A stretch of DNA of 64,000 nt, taken from positions 1-64,000 of IMG/VR virus record IMGVR_UViG_3300020469_000041, one strand, 5' to 3'. Made by a program: the position numbers and the translations under genes. The stretch comes from a virus. Below, piece after piece: positions 1-10,100 of this stretch (within the stretch, counting starts at the first letter, position 1; each line of letters starts with the position of its first letter). The notes beneath the pieces were generated by a model that searched no databases, had not been told where the DNA came from, and worked only from the letters and a program-made list of their open reading frames with translations.

Positions 1-1546
1 CTGACATATCAAGGGTGAGGGCTGCGATATTCGAGGATCCGTCATAGCCTTGGAATATAATATCTCTATCTGATACTAGACTTCGAATGTATAAGTCAGT
101 ATTAGCCATGCTTAAAAGTCCTACATCTGTACCACTGTCTCTCAAGTAAACATTTCCCGCATCACTATCAAGTATAATGCTCGAGGCGACATCAATATGT
201 AAGTTTCCAGAAGAAACATCAATCTCATTTGGCATGATAAACATATTTCCTACCTCAAAACCAGTAGGATTACTTACAATTCCAGCAAAAGTTGATTTAC
301 GTGCGGACATGTCCATCGTCAGCATATTGTAAAGAGCAGAACTGTCTCTTCCCTGTACATAAATATCTTGATTGAGAACAGAGTTTGCTAAGTAAGTACT
401 TGATCCGTCACTGTAAATTCGAAAATCTTGATCGTTTCCGAAACGAACAGCTTGACTATCTGCAATACGTACATCATTTCCAAAATGTGCCGCACCACCG
501 TCTGACATATCAAGAGTAAGGGCGGTAATTGCTGAGCCACCATCATTACCTCTAAACACAATATCAGCATTTGAAACTGCACTGTAAAAAGTTGGACTAC
601 TTCCTGAACCTACAGACAATTCAATTATAGAACCACCATTATCTTGAAATCTCCAAGAACCTGAATCAGAATCTAGTTTAATATCTCCTGCGACATCTAC
701 TAATAGATCGCCAGTATCATTTTGTATTGTACCATTGGAACCATCATGTTTAATTCTCATATCAATATCTGCACCAAGGAACAAAGTAGCTCCATCATGG
801 TTCATATTGATTGTTCCAGTTGATGTTATATTACCTACATCTAAACCACCCGTAATATTAACACCAGCTGCATCTGTTTCTAGTTTAGTAACATCATTAT
901 GTCTTAATTGTACAGAACCACCATCAGTCGCTAATAAATATGTTTTATTTGATCCTTGATTATTTAAAGCAATATTTGTCCCTTCTAATCTAAGATTACC
1001 AGTACCTCTATCGGCAACGTAACTGTCTGAACCATCATGATAAATCTGTAAATCTTGTGCATCACCGAATTCTAGCTTTACATTATCACCAAAGCTTAAA
1101 TCATTGTTGACAGATACATCAGACTTATAAGCATGAATTTGTACTAAATCACCAGTAGATGCTCCAGTCGTTAAGACAACTGAAGTTCCATTTGTTGCAG
1201 TATAGTCAGCAGAAGATCCTTCATCGAGAAGAATACCATTCATAAAGACTTGAACTTTTGGAGGAGTGCCAGTGTTATAGGCTAGAGTGTTTGAATAATT
1301 GTCAGATCCAGAAAAAGTAGTTTGAGATGAAGTTGCGGTATACTCAAACGCAGTAAATGTAGATGCAATACTTCCAGTATCTGCTCCTATTTCTACAATA
1401 CTATCGGTACCACCTACACTTTTCTTCATGTAGAGTTTACCGTCAGCAGTATTAAGTGCTAATTCTCCTAAATTTAAATCATTGACTCCGGGTTGGTTAC
1501 CGGATACGGCAGAACGCCGTAGACGAATATCTGTTAATCTGGCCAA
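1..1546 (-). CDS. Tail-fibre-like structural protein (C-terminus outside window)
   Basis: The frame is open from 1546 to the left edge (515 codons), so the protein is truncated by the window. The start is TTG at 1546 (M-A-R-L-T-D-I-R), chosen because AGGAGAA lies just upstream and no ATG fits. The product is a beta-rich repeat protein with recurrent segments of the type F-G-N-D-x-D-x-x-I-Y-x-D-G-S and L-T-L-D-M-S. Such repeats are typical of T4-like marine phage fibres. Its N-terminus resembles that of the next gene (GELA motif). The host-recognition role is inferred from fold style and position in the fibre block. It follows a late promoter at 1627-1634. Confidence 0.8.
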   Translation of the reverse strand, partial: MARLTDIRLRRSAVSGNQPGVNDLNLGELALNTADGKLYMKKSVGGTDSIVEIGADTGSIASTFTAFEYTATSSQTTFSGSDNYSNTLAYNTGTPPKVQVFMNGILLDEGSSADYTATNGTSVVLTTGASTGDLVQIHAYKSDVSVNNDLSFGDNVKLEFGDAQDLQIYHDGSDSYVADRGTGNLRLEGTNIALNNQGSNKTYLLATDGGSVQLRHNDVTKLETDAAGVNITGGLDVGNITSTGTINMNHDGATLFLGADIDMRIKHDGSNGTIQNDTGDLLVDVAGDIKLDSDSGSWRFQDNGGSIIELSVGSGSSPTFYSAVSNADIVFRGNDGGSAITALTLDMSDGGAAHFGNDVRIADSQAVRFGNDQDFRIYSDGSSTYLANSVLNQDIYVQGRDSSALYNMLTMDMSARKSTFAGIVSNPTGFEVGNMFIMPNEIDVSSGNLHIDVASSIILDSDAGNVYLRDSGTDVGLLSMANTDLYIRSLVSDRDIIFQGYDGSSNIAALTLDMS

Positions 1547-1626
1547 TTTTGGCTTCTCCTGTTGTTCAATCTCTATATAGAGCTATAATAAAAGTTAGTA
1601 ATTCTTATGAAAGAATATTATAATAC

Positions 1627-1634
1627 TATTTATA
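1627..1634 (-). promoter_or_regulatory. T4-type late promoter TATAAATA
   Basis: Exact TATAAATA on the minus strand in the 105-nt gap between two fibre genes. By T4 spacing, transcription would start near 1621, giving a 75-nt leader before the TTG start at 1546. Confidence 0.65.
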
Positions 1635-1651
1635 CAACAAGAAAAGCTAGA

Positions 1652-3595
1652 TTAGTAAGTACCACCGTCTATAATGTTAGATACTACTGGAACACCTGAA
1701 GCATTAAACTGTACAATATCTCCAGCAGTTCCTAGAGAACTTGTTAGGCTACTAAGAGCAGTTCCACCAGCGTTTGCTATTAGAATAGAATCACCAGTAA
1801 AGCTTGATACTCCAGTACCACCATGAGCGACAGCAAGATCATTTGTAAGTGTTAATGTTCCGGCACTTAAAGTACCACTTACATCAGCATCACCATTTAC
1901 ATCTAGATCAGCATTTACTTCAACTTCATTAGTATTCGAATCAAGTACTAGCTTACCAGATACAGTAGTTATTGTATTGTCATCAGCAATACCAACTGTG
2001 ATATTACCAAGATCAGCACCAGTACCATAAATGTTTCCAAACTCTGCATCACCCCATGGAGAAGTATAATCTTCGTCAGATGAATTACCTTCCGCAGAAT
2101 CATCAGGTTTAAATACAAATCTTAAAGAAGTTCTATCTAGACCAAAGAAACCATCTTTAACAGCTGAACCATCTCCCCACTTAAATCCGATACCGCGATC
2201 AAGAGCATCAGCTGTTGTTGATGAATTATCAGCTAACATCATAACAGCATCGTCAATTGCTACTACTGTGGATTCAACAGAAGTTTGAGTACCTTGAACT
2301 GTAAGATTACCAGATACAATTACGTTTCCAGTAAGAGTTGGATTCGATACAATGCCGACTGTAATAGTATCGCCAGACACCGAAGTTTCAATTTCGTTTG
2401 CAGTACCAGAAACTGTAAGAGTATCTGTTAGAAGTTGTACACCATCATCAGTTCCAGAGTCAGCTGCAAGGTTTAGAGTTGTAGCAATTGTTGCTGTAGT
2501 AGCTGCTGTTAAACGACCTTGTCTATCAACAGTAATAACTGGAATTGCTGTAGCAGATCCATAGACTCCACTATTGGTCGCAGTCATATCACTAGCAGTA
2601 TCATCTAAATCTATTGAAATTGTATTATTAGGTCCAGCAGAAACTGTAGTTGTAATTCCAGTAAGACCAGCGAAAGTTAATGTTTCACCATTATTGAATA
2701 CATCATTTGAACCAGAATCAGCAGCAAGTGTAAATGAACTTGAGATTGCAACATCAGCTGCAGCTGTTAATCTACCTTGTTGGTCAACTGTGAATGTTGG
2801 AATTGCTGTAGCGGAACCATAACTAGCTGCTGTTACCGCAGTATTATCAAGATCTATAGAAACACTATTTCCAGAAACTGCTGTTGTAATACCCGTGTCA
2901 CCAGCAAAAGTTATTGTTTCTGTATTAAGGTCTATAGCTCCAGTGCCAGAATCACCCGCAATTGCTAGATCAGGAAGATTAGCTTCGGCCGCAGCGGTTA
3001 ATTGTCCTTGAGCATTAACAGTAAATGAAACTGTTTTACCAGTACCACCATAAGAACCAGCTGTCACTGCGGTGTTTGTAATACTTATCGTTGAAGTATT
3101 TGCAGCGTCATCATTAGCAACTGTAATTCCAGTTGAGGCCGTTATAGCACCACCTACTGTGTCGTAAATAAATTCTTGTAATGTGTCAGTTGTTCCATTA
3201 ATGTATGGATTATTAAGAACTGTCTTACCAGTACCATTAGGATCAAGTACAATATTTCCATTAGTATCTGTTGAACTTAATGTATTGGCATCTAAATTTA
3301 AGTTATCAACATTTAACGCGCTTATCTTTCCAGCTGAATCAGTAATAATTGCACTAGATGCTGTAAGTGTACCGTGAACATGATCAAGTAGACCCGTAAA
3401 ATACTTACCACCAATTAAATCGACGCTAGAAGCAACTCCACCAGATTCAGTTCCAGTACCAATGTATAATCTATCACCATTGTTTGCTTGTGTACCAGAT
3501 ACATATGAGTATGCTAATTCACCTGTTTTAATATTACTAGGAGCTGTGGTGGTTGCGCCCGTAGTTAAGATTTTAATCCTTGTTAAATTAGCCAC
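1652..3595 (-). CDS. Repeat-containing tail fibre protein
   Basis: 647 residues, start GTG at 3595. The stop TAG of the upstream gene overlaps the GTG by one base (TAGTG), and an AGGAGG inside the upstream gene's Gly-Gly codons serves as its ribosome site, so translation is coupled. It holds tandem beta modules of the form Y-G-S-A-T-A-I-P-x-x-T-V-D-x-Q-G-R-L-T-A-A, seen about four times between residues 150 and 400. The D-x-x-G-x-x-T-x-A core is common in phage fibres. No enzymatic motif is seen. The C-terminus ends G-G-T-Y, like that of the upstream gene. Role as fibre or fibre-associated protein is inferred. Confidence 0.8.
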   Translation of the reverse strand: MANLTRIKILTTGATTTAPSNIKTGELAYSYVSGTQANNGDRLYIGTGTESGGVASSVDLIGGKYFTGLLDHVHGTLTASSAIITDSAGKISALNVDNLNLDANTLSSTDTNGNIVLDPNGTGKTVLNNPYINGTTDTLQEFIYDTVGGAITASTGITVANDDAANTSTISITNTAVTAGSYGGTGKTVSFTVNAQGQLTAAAEANLPDLAIAGDSGTGAIDLNTETITFAGDTGITTAVSGNSVSIDLDNTAVTAASYGSATAIPTFTVDQQGRLTAAADVAISSSFTLAADSGSNDVFNNGETLTFAGLTGITTTVSAGPNNTISIDLDDTASDMTATNSGVYGSATAIPVITVDRQGRLTAATTATIATTLNLAADSGTDDGVQLLTDTLTVSGTANEIETSVSGDTITVGIVSNPTLTGNVIVSGNLTVQGTQTSVESTVVAIDDAVMMLADNSSTTADALDRGIGFKWGDGSAVKDGFFGLDRTSLRFVFKPDDSAEGNSSDEDYTSPWGDAEFGNIYGTGADLGNITVGIADDNTITTVSGKLVLDSNTNEVEVNADLDVNGDADVSGTLSAGTLTLTNDLAVAHGGTGVSSFTGDSILIANAGGTALSSLTSSLGTAGDIVQFNASGVPVVSNIIDGGTY

Positions 3596-3840
3596 TAATA
3601 TGTGCCTCCTATTATATTCAGATTTTGATTTTCAATCTGAGTTGTAACTTTATATTCTCCAGCAGTCCCATCATAAATCATCATAACACCATCACTAGTT
3701 CCCGATGTATTTACATCAGCTAAATCACCAAGGCTTAATTCACCTGCTTGGATTTTCATAGTTGTGGCCACAATTTCTTGTTGTGCGTTTGCTTTTCCTT
3801 TTAATTTTGCTGCATTTCTAATTTTAGCTCTTATGGTCAT
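3595..3840 (-). CDS. Small structural protein in the fibre block
   Basis: 81 residues, with a basic N-terminus (residues 1-20) followed by a short acidic and beta-rich part. It ends I-I-G-G-T-Y, matching the C-terminus of the neighbouring 647-residue fibre. Its final codons contain the ribosome site for that next gene. I do not recognise a named family. Its position between fibre genes suggests a virion or fibre-attachment role. Confidence 0.7.
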   Translation of the reverse strand: MTIRAKIRNAAKLKGKANAQQEIVATTMKIQAGELSLGDLADVNTSGTSDGVMMIYDGTAGEYKVTTQIENQNLNIIGGTY

Positions 3841-3843
3841 TGC

Positions 3844-4182
3844 TTATGCCCTTGTAACGCCTGGTCTAACTTCTAGTTGTCCTTCGATAATTCTTGTTAT
3901 TTCACTAGTTGAAGTTTTAGTAATTTCAACATCGTATACATATCTTCCAGCTTTTAATGCATTAGTTGTAGTGGCAGATAGAGCAATCTTTACAATACCA
4001 CCAGCTGCACTAAATACCGAAGCTGTAAATGCTGTTGAAGTTGTAGAAGTATAAGTCTTTCTTAACTGACCTTCAACAGTGTATCCAGCAAGATCTAATG
4101 GATCACCACTAGAATCTGTTACATCAATTTCAGCACCAAATGTACTTCCTTGGTCTACTGATAAATTAGAATATATTGCCAT
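3844..4182 (-). CDS. Small beta-sandwich virion protein (fibre/baseplate-associated)
   Basis: 112 residues. The pattern D-Q-G-S-T-F near residue 10, then D-S-S-G-D-P-L-D-L-A-G-Y and a late K-A-G-R-Y-V-Y-D-V-E, looks like the beta-sandwich modules found in phage baseplate-upper and fibre-anchor proteins. That is a resemblance, not an assignment. It has its own late promoter ending 18 nt upstream and an AAGGAA ribosome site in a predicted 12-nt leader. The next gene starts 4 nt after its stop. Confidence 0.75.
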   Translation of the reverse strand: MAIYSNLSVDQGSTFGAEIDVTDSSGDPLDLAGYTVEGQLRKTYTSTTSTAFTASVFSAAGGIVKIALSATTTNALKAGRYVYDVEITKTSTSEITRIIEGQLEVRPGVTRA

Positions 4183-4194
4183 TCTATATTTCCT

Positions 4195-7100
4195 TTAACT
4201 ATTTATATCTTTTAAGCTTTCAATCTCAGCTCTAAGTAATTTATTTTCTTCTTTCAATTCTTTAATTGCTTCGATAAACAACGCTGATAGTTGGTTGTAA
4301 TCTACTGCTTTATGAGTTTCATCTTCAACTTTCAAAGTCTCAACTTCTTTAACTGCACTCGGTAAAACATCTTCTACATTCTGCGCAATTACACCAGCAG
4401 ATTCTTTACCATCTCTAATCCATTCAAAAGTTACACCATCTAATTGACATACTTTATCAAGAGCATTTGTAACTATATTCACATTAGTTTTTAATTTAGC
4501 ATCTGACGCAGTAGTAGTTGAAAATGCTACAACATCTCCATCAGCATGGAAGTCTCCATTATTAGCCATTCTAAATTCATGAGTTGGATTACTACTAGTA
4601 GTAGCTGAAGTATAAAAATCAATATATCCTGTATCTCCACTTGCAACAGCTGAATGTAATTTAATATATGACTTAGCTGTTGCATGAGCATGACCTAAAT
4701 ATATATCACCAGAATAACTACTTCTTCTTTGATCATTATCTAAATCAATTGTTATTTTGTCAGTGCCATCGGTCAAAGTTAAACCAATACCAGCATCTAT
4801 AGTAAATGTATCGGAGTGACTATCAGCGCTATGTAATGTCGTATTAGTTCCATTATTTTGAGCCTGAATATTACTAAATGTAATTTGTTCTCCAGTTGCA
4901 CCAGCCTCAATACCATCAAGCTTAGCTTTATCACTCCTACTCATCGCTCCAGCAAATAACGAAGTTGCAACCAACAAAACTCCATCATTACCAGTACTTG
5001 AATTAATTGTTACTGTATCACTGCCTGATGTTTGTGTGACAGTTATATTAGTACCAACATTTACTTGAGCGCCTGTAGCAATACCATCAAGCTTATCATG
5101 ATGAGTAACTGACATCACACCTGCCGCAGTACTTGAGGCCTCAAATATTTGAGAATTATTACCAGTACTAGAATTAATACCAACAATATTAGTACTTGTT
5201 GTAACATTTAGGTTAGTACCTGGAGTTTCAATAGTAATATTATCATCACTGGTTTTTTGAATTGTTGTAATACCACCTGCAGTTAATTGAATATCATCAG
5301 TACTGCTTGGATTAGTTCCTACTAATTGAATAAATGGGTTGAAATTATTTCCTACAGAACTTTGAGCAACTTTATGTGAATATGTAGTATTTGCAGTATC
5401 ATTTTCCCAAGGAACATTAACAACACCCTGACCAGCAGAATTTACTTGAAGACCATAGGTTCTGCCGGCCGTGTCGGAAATACTCTCAGCTTCTTCAGTT
5501 TGCTCTGTATCATCAATTAATTCAATACCACCTCTTATTGTAGAAGTTGCAGCATCTAAGTTAATAGTTCCAGTCGAAGTTATTGGATTAGAACCTGGTG
5601 AGACTGATAAACCAGTACCAGCTCCAACACTTGTTACTCCACTGCTTGTTGCAAAACCACCATAGTTACCAAGATCGTTACTAAAGTCGCTTAGTGTTAC
5701 AGTTGATATTTTTTTCCTTTTCTGTACACCAGCACCATCTGCAGACCAGTTATCTAGAATTATCATATAATCATCAGCACCTACAACATCCTCAGACATA
5801 TCATCTAATTCAGTTAGATCTAAGTCAACTGTAAACGTTGCACTGCCTGCTTGATCCGCGCTAAATGTAGCAGAACCGTCAAGTCCTTTTGTTGTTGACA
5901 TTGTTAATGTGCCATTGTTTGCACCGGCCGGTGCGCTAGGCATTGTGAATTGAACAGTAGTTACAGTTTCAGCGTGTCCTTGTGTATTAACAGCAACTCC
6001 AGTTACTGCTGAAAACTGTTCTCCAAAGGTTAAAGTATTTGCAGTTCCAGTAGCTTGACCCGTACCAATTCTTTCATCTCCATGAATAATTGATAAAGTA
6101 TGACTATCTCCAGATCGATCACCGGGAAAATCAGTTTTTATTGCAGTACCACCTATTATTCCTAGTGTTTCACTTCCAGTTATTGTTTCACTGTCTATTG
6201 GTTCCGCGCCACCTTTACCATCATCTCTTACATTAAAAGTCATTGCTGCAGGAATTTCACTCGGCCGAGGAATATTTACTTCACTACCGACTACACCATG
6301 TTGCCATCTGTCTGTTGTTTCATTCCATTTTAAACTAGCATTTGTTTGATTATATCTGAATCCTTCGATACCAAGATCAACAAGAGCAGTTGCTCCTTTA
6401 TTAAGAAGAATAATGTTATCTTCTATAGTAACATTTTCAGTATCAAGAGTAGTTGTAGTACCAAGTACTGAAAGATTGCCGGTAATAGTTGCATTTCCAC
6501 TAACTCCCAAGTCTTGATTTACTTGAAGATCACCAGAAATAGTGGTATTTACACTTGCAGAATTACCTATAGTTACATTGCTATCAATTTGTCCGAGTCT
6601 TGTTTCAAGATTACTAACTGATACATCAACATCGGGACTATTTGCACCATGAAAATTAATAGAACCTGAGTTAGTATAAGTTACAGTAACATTACCGCTG
6701 TCTGTAAATCTGACGTTGTTATTAGATCCATCATTGTGTCTAAGTATTGGATCGTTACTATCATCATTAGAATTAACAGCAATAAAAGATGCTGTCTTTT
6801 CATTAGAAGTTAATAAATAACTACCTAAGTTAGCGCTAACAACTACTTTAGTACCAGTTCGTGCTGTAGATATAACTCCACTGCCTTCAATATCAACTGT
6901 TGTACCAGAACCAACTGCGCCCGTTCCACCAGAATCTGCAGTTATATTCCAACTAGAATAATTATCAACTAAATTACCATTCGAAGCACTAGTGATGTGA
7001 CCTCTACTATCAATTGTTAAAGTAGGTATTCTATAACCATCTCCATATATTCCGGAACTTACTCCAGATGTCGGGTGACCATAAGAAACTGTATTGTTTG

Positions 7101-10100
7101 AGCTTGCATATGCTGTTGTTAAGAATGCATCATCAGCAAAGTTAACAACATTATCTCTATCAATGTCTGCCTTTTTTGTACCTTCAACAAAAAGATCCCA
7201 ACCATCAGTATCTGGATCAAAACCAAAATTAGCAAGTGTTAAATTGCGTTTCGTTACATTTAATCCAGTAAGATGACCTTCAGAATTACTTTGAATGTAT
7301 ATATTATCTGGAACCTGAACACCAGTAAATGTTTCATTTTCTAATAGAGCGGTAAGACTTGGATGAACATATGGAGCTGGATTTTCTGCAGTTGTAAAAG
7401 CAGTTACGTGACCAAATGTGTCGAATGTTAAATTTTGTATATAAGTTCTACCAGTATTTGTAGATGATCCAAGTAGAGTTGATGTATCAGCATGAGCTAT
7501 AGTAAAATTACTTGGATCTGATTGATCAGCCGACCAAGTAAGATCTCCAGATAAAGTAATACCAACACCCTGTATAGCAGTTGTAATACCATCTCCTATC
7601 GTTACAGCTGCAGGAACAACAGTAGCTGCTGTTACATGACCAAATGTATCAAAGTCGAAATCAATATCTTGTATAAATGTATTATTACTATTGTTAGATG
7701 TTAAATCAGCAACTGGTGATGTATCAGCATGAGCAACAGTAATTGTAGATGTACCAGAACTATGTGCACTACTGATACTAATACCAGCTCCAGAAGCAAA
7801 GTTGACAATGTCTGTATTACCAACCTGATCTACTTGGTTACCATCTTCTTGTAATACCCAGTATGGATTTGTTGCTTGATATCTAGTATCAAAATTAGCG
7901 GCTGTTACAGCAGTAACGTGACCCTGAGCATTAGTAATAATCGATTTAATATATTGACCATTTTGTGTACCTGTTTGTCCATAAGTATCCGCAGTACCAA
8001 AGTTATCGTGATCAATTGTTAGTGTGTCACTAGTAGCGTTTGTTGTAATTGTAATAGCATCAGCACCAGCTAAAGTTAGAGTATCTGCGTTCGAATCAGC
8101 CACAATACTACTTTGGCCTGAAACAGCTATTGTTTTAAATATGTTTTGTGATGAACCTAAATCTGTATTTGTAATAGTAATAATATTATCACCACTACCA
8201 ATTGTAGAAATACCAGTACCTTGTGTAAGATTCAATGCATCATTATTATTATCAGCAGTTGCAGTTGTACCTGATGAAGGAACTGCACTAGAGAATATAT
8301 TAAGAGCTGCTGCAGCTACAGAACCTCTATCAGTATTAGTATATGTTACAGCAAAGCCCGTTACGCTTTCACTTAGTCCTGCTCCAGCACTAAATGTTAA
8401 ATCATCTGAGGGTCCAAAATCAGCTCCTTCAACCTTAGGAGTATCAAGAGTTGCGGTTGAAAGAATTAATGCTCCATCAGCTTCCCATCTTCCTCCGCCA
8501 GCTGCACCGTAATTGTATACAATACTATGAGCTCCAGTTACTCCAGCAGCAACACCACTTGGACTTGTAATTGGTCCAACTTCTAAACCAAAACCACCTG
8601 TTGTTGGTTCTGATGAAAGGTTATTACCAGCAAGAACTAATGTATCTTCAACAGTTAATGTCTCAGTGTTTAAAACTGTTTGTGTGCCTTCAACTTGTAA
8701 GTTACCACCAACATATAAATTCTTACCAATTGAAGCACCACCGGTTACAATTAATGCTCCGTCTGTTGCACTACTTACAGTTGATTCTGTAGAATTTGTT
8801 ATTGTAGTAATACCGTTGATAGTTACCGCACCTCTTAATGTTGAACTAAGAGCAACATCTAATGTTCCGTCTGTATCAACATTACCTGATATATCTAACG
8901 ATCCAGCATCTAACTCACCAGTAAGTGTAATATTTCTAAATCCTGAAATATCTTTATTTCCATCTACGACTACAGCTTTTGAAGCACTTACTGTACCAGC
9001 TGTTACACTATCAATAGTTTCTAATTCAGCTTCTGATATATTTGCTGAACCTATAACAAAAGAAGTACCTGTTATTGCTCCACCAGTGATTGACGAAGTT
9101 CCAACATTGATATTACCAAAATCTGAAGTAATACTACCAGCGTTTAGAGCACCGACTGTTGTAACATTTGACAATGTATCTAATGCAGATTCAAAGTAGG
9201 TTTCAAAGTTTTGAAGACCAACTTGCTTCATTGTTCCATTATCATTTACGACTAATCTATCAGCATCTACTAATGTTGTAGAAGTTGCTGATGTTCCACC
9301 ATCCATTACATTTAATTCTGTAGCAGTAGCAGTTAATGTTATTCCATTGATTGATAATGCATCAGTTTCCAAAGAGCCATCAATATCAACATTACCAGAT
9401 ATATCTAAGTTTGTAAATACTGAAGTTCCTACTGCAGTAACTGTTCCAGAGAATATAGCATTAGCTCCACTACCTGTAAGCATAGTAGTAGAACCAGATT
9501 TAATAAGTATATTATTAGTACCACTTGCTTTGTCTATTTCTCCGTATTGAGTACCAGCAGCTTTTAATGTTAAATTACCACCGCCAGAATCTAATATAAC
9601 ATCTCCGGCAGAATCAATAGTAAATGTTCCTGATGTTACATTAAATGCATTTGAACCTGCACTAATTTCATATGCCGATGCATCGAAGACACCTTCGATT
9701 TCGTTAATTGCGCCAACTAAGAAATTAGCATCTGTACTTAATGTGACAGAACCTGCTGTATGAATATCATCATATATTTCGTTAATAGCATCTAAGATAG
9801 AAGTTTTGTCTGCAGTTTTAAGATCAGACATTTCTCTTCTTGATCCACCAGATCCGGCATTACCAGCATTAAATAGATCAGCTTCGATTTCATTAATAGC
9901 ATCAACAACGCTTGTATTGGTTGTGTGAAGAGTTGTTAGCGATCCATTTACATTAATATCGTCTTGAGTATTTTTAATTGCAGTTGTAAGATCGGCTCCA
10001 GCATAAGCTGTATCACCAATCTCTGCATCAAGAACTCTGACTGCTCCAGAAAGATCAGTAGAGTTAGCTGCATCAACAGGACCACCTGTTCCAAATACCA

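Noticed and set aside
8024-9199. Open frames antisense to the giant fibre
   Set aside because: Low-complexity Val/Pro/Ser translations produced by repeat codons of the fibre on the other strand.
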